From: Adiantum capillus-veneris
Taxonomy: Eukaryota > Streptophyta > Polypodiopsida > Polypodiales > Pteridaceae
Reading direction: 5' to 3'
DNA: 64,000 bases
Assembly (NCBI GenBank): GCA_014529385.2
Contig: CM043963.1
Location: 66,818,895-66,882,894, forward strand
Shown: one piece after another, positions 10,185-19,735 of the stretch
How positions within the stretch are numbered: position 1 is the first letter of the stretch
Layout of the letters: each line of letters opens with the position of its first letter
Notes under the pieces: generated by a model
Database searches by the model: none
Told to the model about the DNA's origin: nothing
What the model saw: the letters and a program-made list of their open reading frames with translations, nothing else
Translations under genes and position numbers: made by a program

Positions 10185-11594
10185 CGAGAGCCCTAAGTAG
10201 GTGACCTTAGACTAATCCTATGAGGTGAGTCGTATAAACTACTTTGTATACTTTAGTTAGAAAAGATCTAGGAGTGGTGGACTCCGAAGGTCTCGAGAGA
10301 TACTAGGAAGTGGGGTATTCCTGGGTCTTCCGTGTTGACAGTAATTTTAGTTTAGCTTAGATTAGATTGTTTTTTATGGTGTTTAAGTGGTTGTTGACAT
10401 AAAAAGCATTTGCTACTCCTTTTGTGGTAGTAAATCTCTTTATATTTTCAATTACAAAAAAATCCATTTTATGATTAGAAGTAGCATAGGTAGGGCCTGA
10501 TTTGATCCTGATCCAGAGCTATCAATTGGTGTTCTATTTGCTTGATGTGTTTGATTGCATGTTAGATCACTGAAAAAGTCGCTTTGGTAGTGAAATATGC
10601 AATAAACAAAGTTCAGAAAAATTTTCTGAGTAACTGATTGTTGCTGAGCACTTAAAAGAGCTATTGGAAGAGTTCTGTGCTGAAAAACTGGAAATCTGCA
10701 ACTTTAGACATCATACGCGTATGATGTCTTAGGACCTAAACAGAGACTAAAATTGAAAATTTGACATTGCCAGAGTGTTTAGAAGGGGGGTTTTACCCTA
10801 AGATCAACTTAAAACAAGAGCATTAACACTCAAAGAAACCTAAAAAGACAAGTCGGAGTCCAAGAAACGCAAAGAATAGGAAATTTTGGATTCAAATCTT
10901 GTTTTTACATTCAAACCTGACAAAAACACTTGAAACTCAATTATAAACATTGGAGAAGGCTTAAAACCAAAAATAGTCAAAATCTGGGACAAAAGACATC
11001 ATACGCGTATAATGTCTTTTGGCACATCCACTGCTTATTTTTGATATCTGACCTGACAAGATTGTTACAGGCACTGTAGGAAGCATAAATATCAAGTTTG
11101 GACCCAAATTGATGAAAAAGACATCATACGCGTATGATGTCTTTGACCTAATTTTGGATATATTCTGATACTTTGCTAACACAGATCCATTGTAATAGCT
11201 GTCTAGAGGTTATATTTCAAGTTTCATCCCATTTGGATCACAATTGACCCAAAAAACAAGTCAAAAGCGGAAAATTGCCAAGAAAAGCCTAAATTAGCCA
11301 TAACTTGCTCAAACAGAGTTCAAACTGAATTTTGTGAGTGAACAGAGCATAAAGGGGCCACTGAGAGTGAGCATAACCAAAATAGTCAAATTCTGTGAAA
11401 AAAGACATCATACGCGTATAATGTCTTTTTCAGCATAAGTGCAACAAAATTCTCACTTGATGAAACAGAAGTTGTCCAACTGACAAGATTAAACAATTGA
11501 CCAAGTATCAATCAGCTTGGATCAATTCTGACCACAAAAACTTGGGGAAAACAAATTGCCGAGACGGAAAAGTTACAGTCCTTTAGGGGAATTG
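10185..11594 (+). other. Non-coding leader of element B with palindromes
   Basis: About 1.4 kb without a long ORF between primer site and gag. The first 520 nt hold no repeat I can see. From 10706 there are four palindrome copies (listed separately). The stretches before copies 2 and 4 are related (both read AAAATAGTCAAA followed by a TCTG-containing segment just upstream), so the leader appears to be built of diverged repeat units. Confidence 0.7.
10706..11430. repeat. Palindrome cluster 1 of element B (four copies)
   Basis: Copies start (at AGACAT) at 10706, 10994, 11119 and 11403. Each has arms AGACATCATA and TATGATGTCT around CGCG. Copies 1 and 3 are perfect; copy 3 extends to 28 bp (11117-11144). 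Copies 2 and 4 have one unpaired position (TATAATG) but longer A/T arms, to 30 and 32 bp. As RNA each can form a 10-bp hairpin with a CGCG loop; as DNA each is a dyad with an MluI-like ACGCGT centre. Confidence 0.95.
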
Positions 11595-14570
11595 ATGAAT
11601 TTGAGATCGGGCAGGAATCTCCGAAATAATCAACCAAAACAAGGGGAACCAGCAAGTGTCATATCAACCGAGGGAAGTGTAGACCAAAGTTGGGCGCAAC
11701 CATTAGAGCCGATCTTTGAAGGAAGTGTTTTTGATACTTCTTCGGAGAGGTCTTACGAGATTTTCACTGAACACTCGAACAGGAACAACAGAGAAAATAT
11801 GGCAGCAGGATCATCAAACCCTCCCGCCACCATGAAGCTATTGTTCATAAAATACCAGTACGACAATGAGCAAGGTGCCAAGATCTACAAAGATGGAATG
11901 GACCGATATTGTGTAAAGATAGAAGATAGACCTAGTGAGTTCAAGGACTTAGTGCCTGTGAGCTATAGCGGAGATAGATATCTAGATGACGAGGGTACCA
12001 TGTACTTGGTAGTCTTAAACCCTAACATTGTGGACAAGTGGGGATTGATGGGCACCAAAGCCAAAATAGATGAAGAACTCGAGGAGAAAGCACCAATAAT
12101 GAACTTCCCTAATGCGAGGTTAAGAAGAGAGAATGAAACTACAAGGATCAACACTGATAACATCTATGTGGGGCTATACAAATATAATAATGGGGAGCAA
12201 GATCTCTATTATAGATGTGAAGAACCCTACACCGGAGAGCTGACAGACAAAAAAAGACTCTATGTCTTTACCTACACAGAGGGATCGGAAGTGAAAATTG
12301 CTGCTTACGATAAGTATGGCAGGCAATACTCAACAATGGGCAAGAAAGAATTAGAAGGATATACATACTTTGGGGGACCACTACATCAGTATTATGTTAC
12401 TTCTAGCTCACATAGACCAGCACCAACAACTGGAGTGCAAAACTCTATGACAACAGGAGGACAAAGAACTCAGGTTGCTGACTCTTTCAGTCAACCTTGG
12501 GACTCGAAGCTCGGACCAATGGGATCATTACATTCCAGAGAGTCAATGGAGACGAATCGAGGTAGTGCAGTTCCAATCCCCACCTATACCACTCCAGGTC
12601 CAAGGTTTGAAGCGGAACCATCACATTTACCTCCCAATAGTAGATTCAGGGCAGAGGAACCGACAAGGGTAACCCATGGAGTCCATGATGCTAGAGAAAG
12701 CTTTAGCCGAGACACAGGAGCAATGAGATTGGTAGCAGATCATAGACGTATGAGACCATCTCAAGTAGCCAAGTGTATGCCAAAGAAGTATGGTGGTTCA
12801 GGAGATCCGTATGCACATGTGTCACTCTTTAAGCAAGTCTTAAGAGCTGAGCAGATAACAGATTTCCATACACAATACGAGGGATTTGGTCTTACTCTAG
12901 AAGGTACTGCATTGACATGGTTTCAACCAATGAACATAGGGGGATTCCATGACATTGACCATTTGCTAAGAGAGTTTGCTGAGGAATTCTCAAAACGAGG
13001 GATTAAGCACAATACTGTCTCACAAATATATGCTTTTAAACAGAGAGAACACGAAAAAGTGAAGGAAGCTTCACTTCGCTTCAAACAATACATTGAGGGA
13101 TGTCCAGTACGTGAACGACCACAAGATGATAAACTATCTGTTCTCTTTATTGAGGGACTGAGGAACGACACTCTCAAGAAGGACTTGCACTTGAAATCTT
13201 GTACAAGTTTCGAGCAAGTAACGAGAGAGGCATTGTACTTAGTGGATAACTGTACGGTTTATGGAGAGGTGTCAGCGGATACAGATTTTGCATCCAGTAG
13301 CTCCTCCTCCGTAGCGAGCGAGACTACCACTAAAAAGAATGTTCAAACAATAACCATGCCAAATGTAGAGAAAATGATAGAAGATGCTCTAAAAAGGATG
13401 GCACCATACCAAAAACCATTGCCAAAAACACTGAAATGGTGTGCTATTGAACAAAAATGGACAAATCATCCAACAGAGGAGTGCTATTACAACAAAGGGT
13501 ATGTAAGGGAGCGCCAGTATGCACCACCTACTCAATTAGCACCACCTCAGATACATCCAGTACCTCGATACCCAACGGGAAATGTACCAGGACCTATGGG
13601 GATAGAAAGACCGCAACCGGTATTGGGACAACAACCACCTTTACCAGGAGCAAGACCAGTGGGCATTAGATATGCACCAACCTTAGAGAATCAGGAAGAG
13701 CAAGCCTTAGTGCCTGTTCAAGCCTATTACGAAGAATCGGTTGCACACATGTCTCCGACAGTGTATTACCCACCAGAAGAACCCAAACAACCAGAACCAT
13801 GGGGCATGATTGGGAATGTTGGAATACCAACAATTACAAGTGCTTCTGATGAAGAGAGATACAATTTGGACGCAAGAACATTGATGTTCATAGCTCATGG
13901 AGGGTTAGTAGGACAGAGACCATCCTATCCACAAAGGACGAATCAGGTGGGACCAAGACCAGCACTAGGACCCTGTTACAAGTGTGGAGGTGACCATCTG
14001 ATGAATGTTTGCCCACATACGGAAATCATTAGAATAAACGCTTATTGCACTGAGTGTGGGGTTACTCACTTCATTGAGGATTGTTCAAAGAATCCAAACA
14101 AAGTGCAAAAGACGACATTGAATATGTTAGAAACTATTCCTACCAGCAGTGGGTCTGAAAATGAAACTCTGATACCAACGCAAGTTGTTACTAGAGCTCA
14201 AGCTAAGAAAACCACTAGAGAACCTGAGAATGAAAAGTTAGCGACTGAAGTGGTTAGTCAAGGACCGCGGAGTCAGAAAAACACATGGAAAGCTAGAAAA
14301 GCACGCATGAAGTTGAGAAAAGAACGTGAAGACGCTATTCTAGCTGAGGAACTAAAGCAAACTAAAGCTACATTAGAAAAACTTGAGAGTCAAAACGGGA
14401 AACGAGAGATGAGCCCGGAAAGAACGAAACAAAAGAGTATCAAAGAAACAACGAGCTTAAGCTCAGGGGGATCAGTGCTAGTCGACAAAGTACACGAACC
14501 ATTGGACGCATTGATGAGAGCTTACGAAGCTAGGTTAAAGAACAACCAAACACAAGAACAAGGTGGATGA
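11595..14570 (+). CDS. Element B gag (991 aa)
   Basis: Structural protein of the particle. I choose the ATG at 11595 (MNLRSGRNLRNN); the frame is open from 11556 but without an earlier ATG. Residues about 60-280 form a region rich in Tyr and charged residues (KLLFIKYQYDNEQG, YLVVLNPNIVDKW, YVFTYTEGSEVK) that I do not recognise. Residues about 400-570 contain the retrotransposon gag core (ALTWFQPMNIGGF, EFAEEFSKRG, LSVLFIEGLRNDTLKKDL). Two zinc knuckles, CYKCGGDHLMNVC and CTECGVTHFIEDC (both CX2CX3HX4C), lie near residues 793-835. A Lys/Glu-rich coiled tail follows. It is more than twice the usual gag length and fully open. Its TGA overlaps an ATG of the next frame (ATGA, 14567-14570). Confidence 0.9.
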   Translation: MNLRSGRNLRNNQPKQGEPASVISTEGSVDQSWAQPLEPIFEGSVFDTSSERSYEIFTEHSNRNNRENMAAGSSNPPATMKLLFIKYQYDNEQGAKIYKDGMDRYCVKIEDRPSEFKDLVPVSYSGDRYLDDEGTMYLVVLNPNIVDKWGLMGTKAKIDEELEEKAPIMNFPNARLRRENETTRINTDNIYVGLYKYNNGEQDLYYRCEEPYTGELTDKKRLYVFTYTEGSEVKIAAYDKYGRQYSTMGKKELEGYTYFGGPLHQYYVTSSSHRPAPTTGVQNSMTTGGQRTQVADSFSQPWDSKLGPMGSLHSRESMETNRGSAVPIPTYTTPGPRFEAEPSHLPPNSRFRAEEPTRVTHGVHDARESFSRDTGAMRLVADHRRMRPSQVAKCMPKKYGGSGDPYAHVSLFKQVLRAEQITDFHTQYEGFGLTLEGTALTWFQPMNIGGFHDIDHLLREFAEEFSKRGIKHNTVSQIYAFKQREHEKVKEASLRFKQYIEGCPVRERPQDDKLSVLFIEGLRNDTLKKDLHLKSCTSFEQVTREALYLVDNCTVYGEVSADTDFASSSSSSVASETTTKKNVQTITMPNVEKMIEDALKRMAPYQKPLPKTLKWCAIEQKWTNHPTEECYYNKGYVRERQYAPPTQLAPPQIHPVPRYPTGNVPGPMGIERPQPVLGQQPPLPGARPVGIRYAPTLENQEEQALVPVQAYYEESVAHMSPTVYYPPEEPKQPEPWGMIGNVGIPTITSASDEERYNLDARTLMFIAHGGLVGQRPSYPQRTNQVGPRPALGPCYKCGGDHLMNVCPHTEIIRINAYCTECGVTHFIEDCSKNPNKVQKTTLNMLETIPTSSGSENETLIPTQVVTRAQAKKTTREPENEKLATEVVSQGPRSQKNTWKARKARMKLRKEREDAILAEELKQTKATLEKLESQNGKREMSPERTKQKSIKETTSLSSGGSVLVDKVHEPLDALMRAYEARLKNNQTQEQGG

Positions 14571-14776
14571 CATACCCAAACGCGGAATTGGAAAAGCAGA
14601 GACTTGAAATGTGCCAGAGAATGATCGAGACTGCACAAGCCTTATTAGAACCACCAAAAGAAACAATGAATTGTGGAAAGGAAAACCCAATTCAGCAAGA
14701 GACTATCGTTTCACGGGTAGCTGAAAAGACTCCCAGTGCACAAAAGCCTAAAATACACAAAAGGATGACCGCATAG
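14567..14776 (+). pseudogene. Element B pol, first short frame after gag
   Basis: A 69-codon frame beginning at an ATG that overlaps the gag stop. It is charged and helical in look (NAELEKQRLEMCQRMIETAQALLE) with no known domain. It ends at 14776, but the neighbouring frame is open through this point and continues in the next segment, so a single-base indel in the A-rich stretch near 14750 is likely. Probably the N-terminal spacer of pol. A separate small protein is the alternative. Confidence 0.5.
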
Positions 14777-15054
14777 TATTGAACACAACCGATCAGGAGA
14801 TAGAGACTTTTCATCCAGTCATACAGAGGATTTACGGAAAAGATGAGGATTACAATGAATTTTGGAAACAAGTGAGAGAGGCAAACTTTGCAAACGAGCT
14901 AAGTTACCAAGCTAATCAGACAAATTGGGAAAAGGACATCAGGAATCCTCCCATAGTGGAATTTGAGGCAGGATCTCAAGTGGACTTGGATTTGCAATCT
15001 TACTGGGAGATGGGGGCTCTGTTAGAACAATGGAGAGCAAACCTCATTCACTGA
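14740..15054 (+). pseudogene. Element B pol, second segment (spacer before protease)
   Basis: Open frame with motifs HPVIQRIYGKDEDYNEFWKQ and YWEMGALLEQWRANL. No ATG starts it; it reads on from the previous segment in another frame. No domain is recognised. It stops just inside the protease frame that begins at 15030, so a second frameshift lies near 15040. Confidence 0.45.
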
Positions 15055-15761
15055 AAACCTTACCTTCATACTTAGGAGAGTATGAAGCAAAATCTGAGAT
15101 TAGAGCAATTCCCTCACGAAAAATCTCATCAGAAAAAGTCATGGACTCGCAAGGATTGATAGAGATTTTGTCAACACCAGTGACATGCACTATCACTCTA
15201 GCTGAGCTTTTGAGGCTAAGACCACATATGTGGACCACTGTAGGAAAATGCTTGGAGAAATTCGGGATAAAAGATCCAACATCGAGATTGCAAGAGAGCA
15301 TAGAGGAGCTGAGCAAACCACAAAAGAACGCTAAGCCTGTACCCTTAAACAAGGTCGGAGAGTATTGCGAAGGTGAAGAGGGGAATACAACCTTACCAGT
15401 TGAATTCCAAGGAGTGAAGACAATGGAAATACTAGACAGCGGAGCTGGGGTAGCCATTGCTACAAAAGAAATCTGGAAAAAATGGGGGAAACCAGCAATA
15501 AGGAAGACTAGGTTGAAACTCCAATTAGCAGATGGACACATGGAGAAACCTATGGGGTTATTAGAGAAAGTTGTAGTGACTTCTTGCGGCATTGAATACG
15601 AACATACTTTTGCTATTGTTGATTTTGCCAAGGAGAATAACTATGATATCATATTGGGAAGACCATTCATGAGACAGTTGAAAATGGTCCAAGATTGGGG
15701 CTACGATCACATATACTTGAAATATGGAAACCACTACACGTGTGAACCTGAAAGACCATAG
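15030..15761 (+). pseudogene. Element B first aspartic protease
   Basis: Residues about 120-230 of this 243-codon frame are a retropepsin-like protease that would process the polyprotein: TMEILDSGAGVAIATKEIW carries the DSGA active site (about 15433), LKLQLADGHMEKPMGLLEKV is the flap region and YDIILGRPFMRQL is the ILG motif. The N-terminal half (residues 1-115) has no recognised domain. It ends by a frameshift near 15730; the following frame is homologous to the region after protease in element C (41180-41336), which shows the two segments belong together. Confidence 0.85.
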
Positions 15762-17610
15762 CTACAAAGATGTGAACCGAACACCGGTAGAGGAGTTTGA
15801 TTCAGCTACTTTGGCGGGATCCGAATTTCCAGCTTGGTTAGGTAAACCCAAGGAGTTATGGATGTGTGGAGCTTCGAAATGTGGAAGTCTGAAACGAGAA
15901 GAATGTGTTTTAGAAAGGGCTATCGAAGACGAAACTTATGTAGGAGAACCCTTTCCAGAGGACACGTTTGAACCATTAGAATGGACACACATTCTAGCAA
16001 CCCTAGATGTTTGTGCAATTCCGAATGGTCCCACAACACAATTTTGCGATAAGGACGTGTACGACGTGGTTCCGTATTTCATGTTGCAAACTGTACTCGA
16101 AAAAGAAACTGGAAAGAACGATACACTGGAAAAGGAAGATGAAGAAGAGGTGTTTCACGACATTCCCAATCATCCAGAGTGGGGAAATGAAGCAGACAAC
16201 GAGTCAACGGACAATTCAAGCGGAAACGAAGAAACTATAACGGATGTCCGATTTTATGATTTTCCAAACCAAACTAAACAACGCCAGAAACGCTATAGAG
16301 CAAAGAGAAAAACAAAGGGAGTTAGAACCAATCCGATGCCTAGAATAAGAGGAAAAAATCAATTTCTAATGCTAGTAAAGGCTGAAGATTGTGTTAAGGA
16401 TAAGATTTTTGGAAGAATGAGAGGCAGTGATCAAAAGAGCTTACGAAAAGACAAAAGAGGCTCAAGAAATCAAGTTCAAAAGAATGGAACGAAAACTGAA
16501 ACAGAAAAATCAGAAAAGAACAAGCGCAACAGAGAATACACGGAGTCCAAGTTAGAACGTAGAAACAAGTACAGAGAGCTCAAGAAAACTCTGAAGGAAG
16601 TTTGGACGACAGAAATTGAGAGTGGAGAGGACGAAAACGTCAAAATCAAGGAAAACATGGATGTTCCCTCTCACTATAGGAAATTCACAATAGAGGATAG
16701 GAAGGTGATATTAACGCCACCTATTCGAGAGAGGAAGGAGAACATATCTTATGACGGACCGGAGGATGCAAAAAGAGTTGATTTAGCAGCTCCAGGTGAG
16801 ACGCCTAGACCGGTGTACATAGCCACAGATTTGTCTCCAAGCGAGGAAGAGAGACTTTTGAGTCTTCTCAGAGAGTACAGGGATGTGTTTGCATGGTCTT
16901 ATAAGGACTTAAAGGGAGTTGACCCATCGATATGCCAACACTCAATCCCATTGAAACAAGACACAAAGCCTAGCAGACAGAGACCATACACATATAATGA
17001 TACTTTTGCTAAGCGAATCAAGGAAGAGATAGATAAGCTAATGGAAGCTGAATTCATATACGATATTGAACACACTGATTGGGTATGTCCGATTGTGGTA
17101 GTACCTAAGAAGAACGGAAAATTCCGAGTGTGTGTCAACTTAAAGAAAGTGAATGCTGCAACAATCAGGGACAATTATCCCCTGCCGATAACTGATCATG
17201 TTCTAGAGCGTGTATCAGGAAAAACAGCATACTCCTTTCTTGATGGTTTTTCAGGATATAACCAGCTAGCCATAGCACTGGAAGATCAACATAAAACAGC
17301 TTTTGCAACGGAGTGGGGAATTTATGCTTATCGGGTTATGCCTTTTGGTCTAACCAATGCTCCCGCAACCTTCCAGAGGCTGATGACGCATGCTTTCAAA
17401 GAATACTTAAGGCTGTTTCTCAAAATATACATGGATGACTTATGTGTACATTCTCTACTGAGAGATGAGCATCTAGAACACCTAAGAAAAGTATTTGAGA
17501 AATGTAGGACATATCGCATTTGTCTCAATCCTGAGAAATGTGTGTTTATGGTCCGACAGGGCAGAATTCTGGACATATTGTCTCACAAAACGGAATATCC
17601 ACGGATTTAG
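15724..17610 (+). pseudogene. Element B linker and reverse transcriptase
   Basis: The first 330 residues are a linker (HSYKDVNRTPVEEFD, LWMCGASKCGS, WTHILATLDVC) ending in a very basic stretch rich in Lys, Arg and Glu. RT begins near residue 400: SIPLKQDTKPSRQRPYTYN, VVVPKKNGKFRVCVNLKKVN, NYPLPITDHVLERVSG, FLDGFSGYNQLAIA, MPFGLTNAPATFQRLM and the catalytic IYMDDLCVHS (YMDD at 17428-17439). RT copies the element RNA into DNA. The frame slips after GRIL at about 17573, where a three-G run expected from the protein appears as two G. The catalytic residues are all present. Confidence 0.9.
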
Positions 17611-18920
17611 AGAAGATAAAAGTTATAGTGGATATGCCTAGACCAACCAATGCGAAACAAGTACAGAGCTTTATGGGACATTGTGGATATTATAGACGAT
17701 TCATTTACATGTACGCTATAATAGGCCAACCACTTTACAGGCTAATAGTGAACTTTGAATGGACAGAGGAGTGTGAGGAATCGTTCAAGAAATTGAAAGA
17801 GGCACTCATTACTGCTCCAGTCTTGAAATCACCAGATTGGGAGAAGATATTCCATGTGCACATAGATGCTTCGGCATATGCAATAGGATGCATTCTGGCT
17901 CAGCCAGAAGAAGGAAACATGGATTTTCCTATCTGTTACGCCAGTCGACAGCTCAACAATGCAGAGAAGAATTACACCACAACAGAGCGAGAAGGATTAG
18001 GAATGATCTATGCTGTGAAGAAATTTCGGCATTATCTTCTAGCCAACAAGTTTGTGTTTTTTACGGATCACCAAGCCTTGCTCTACCTAGTGAATAAACC
18101 ATGCAATACCGGGAGAATAGTGAGATGGTTCATTATCTTACTGGAATTCGACTTCACGGTAGTAGTAAAGAAAGGAAAAACACATCTTAGAGCTGATCAT
18201 CTTTCGCGATTGACGAATGGAGAAGACCCTATAGGAGTAGATGACGACATGCCAGACGCGTACTTGTTCAACATAGAAATGATACCTAAGTGGTCTCAAA
18301 ATGTCGTTAACCTATTAACCTATGGAGGAGAGTTCGATAGAAGAGAATACAACCTGAAACATATTGCTATTCAGCAATCCAAGAATCTTCAATTGGTTGC
18401 AGGAAGGTTGTATCAATTGGGAAATGATCATGTTTTACGACTATGCATCAATCCTGAGGAATATAATATATATCTGCGCGAAGCACATGTTCAGGAATGT
18501 GCATTTCATTGTTCAAGAAGGAACACATATAGGAATTTGTTACAATTGGGAGTCTATTGGCCAGGAATGAAAGAAAGCGTACATGAATATGTCACTGTAT
18601 GTATTGTATGTTCATCAAAACCGCCAGCCGAGTATTCGACATTATATCAGATAATGATCGCTCCAGAATGGAGTCAGTATATTGTTGAATATCTCACAAA
18701 TAGAACTTTCCCAGAAGGAACGTCAAAAGCTCGTCAGAAATCTGTAGAGACAGAAGCTAGAGATTACGCTTTAATAGGAGATCAACTCTATAAGAGAGGT
18801 AAAGACAACCAGCTTAGGATTTGCGCATCAGAGTCTGAGTATGTGATAATCCTGGAGCAAGCTCATGGAGGAGTAGGTGGAGGCCATTTCTCAGGTGATA
18901 AGACAGCAAAACTTTCTTAG
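17538..18920 (+). pseudogene. Element B RNase H and first H2C2 zinc module
   Basis: Genuine coding starts about 17575 (GHIVSQNGIS). RT thumb: RPTNAKQVQSFMGHCGYYRRFI. RNase H: FHVHIDASAYAIGCIL (first Asp), EGLGMIYAVKKFRHYL (Glu), FFTDHQALLYL (Asp), LRADHLSRLTN. Then PDAYLFNIEMIPKW, a linker typical of Tat/Athila-like pol. A first H2C2-like module follows at about 18480-18615 (AHVQECAFHC, LGVYWPGMKESVHEYVTVCIVC). After it comes VEYLTNRTFPEG and the start of a second module (EQAHGGVGGGHFSGDKTAK). The frame is lost at about 18910 in a run of A. Confidence 0.88.
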
Positions 18921-19735
18921 CCGCAGGAATATGGTGGCCAACATTACATATGGACGCTGAGGAATACGTTAAACGGTGTGATGACTGTCAGCGGACCAAA
19001 GTACCACTTAAAAGAGATGATATGCCGCTTAGACCAATGATGGGGGCAAGAGCTTTTGCAAAATGGGGGATTGATTATGTCGGACCCATTTCACCTCCTG
19101 CATATAAGACTCATGCACAATACATCATTGTGGCTACAGACTATCTAACAAAGTGGGTCGAAGCAAAGGCAACTCAAAAAGCAGATGCCAGGACCACGGC
19201 ACAATTTCTATATGAATACGTCTTTGTACGATATGGATTGCCAATAGAAATTGTGAGTGATCGAGGCACACATTTTATAAATGAAGTGATAAAGATCCTT
19301 CTAGATGAATTCATGGTAATCCATAGGAAATCAGCCCCGTATCATCCACAAGCAAACGGACAAGCTGAAGCAACAAACAAAACCATATGCACAGTCCTTA
19401 CGAAGATTGTATCTGAGTCGAGAACTGACTGGGACCAGAAGTTGCATTCAACATTATGGGCATATAGGGTAGCATATAAAACATCAATAGGAACGACCCC
19501 ATATAACATGGTTTTTGGGCTAAATGCTATCTTACCAATAGAATTCTTGATTTCAACCTTAAGGGTGACTAAGGATCTAGAGTGGACAGGGCACGAGCTC
19601 TCTGATAGATTAGATGACCTGGAAAAGCTAGATGAGCTTCGCCTAAAAGCATCTACACTCAAAAAAGGCGACAAAAGGAATTTTTTGATAAGCATGTGCG
19701 GACTAAAGAGTTTAAAGTTGGGGACTATGTCCTAG
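18885..19735 (+). pseudogene. Element B second H2C2 module and integrase core
   Basis: The second zinc module is completed in this frame (FLAAGIWWPTLHMDAEEYVKRCDDCQ, CX2C at about 18978). The catalytic core follows: GIDYVGPI (Asp 1), TDYLTKWVEAKA, IVSDRGTHFIN (Asp 2) and HPQANGQAEATNKT (Glu), then LWAYRVAYKTSIGTTPYNMVFG. All three acidic residues are present. The frame slips near 19680 in an AAAAGGAATTTTTT run, and the C-terminal domain continues in the next frame. Function: insertion of the cDNA. Confidence 0.9.
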
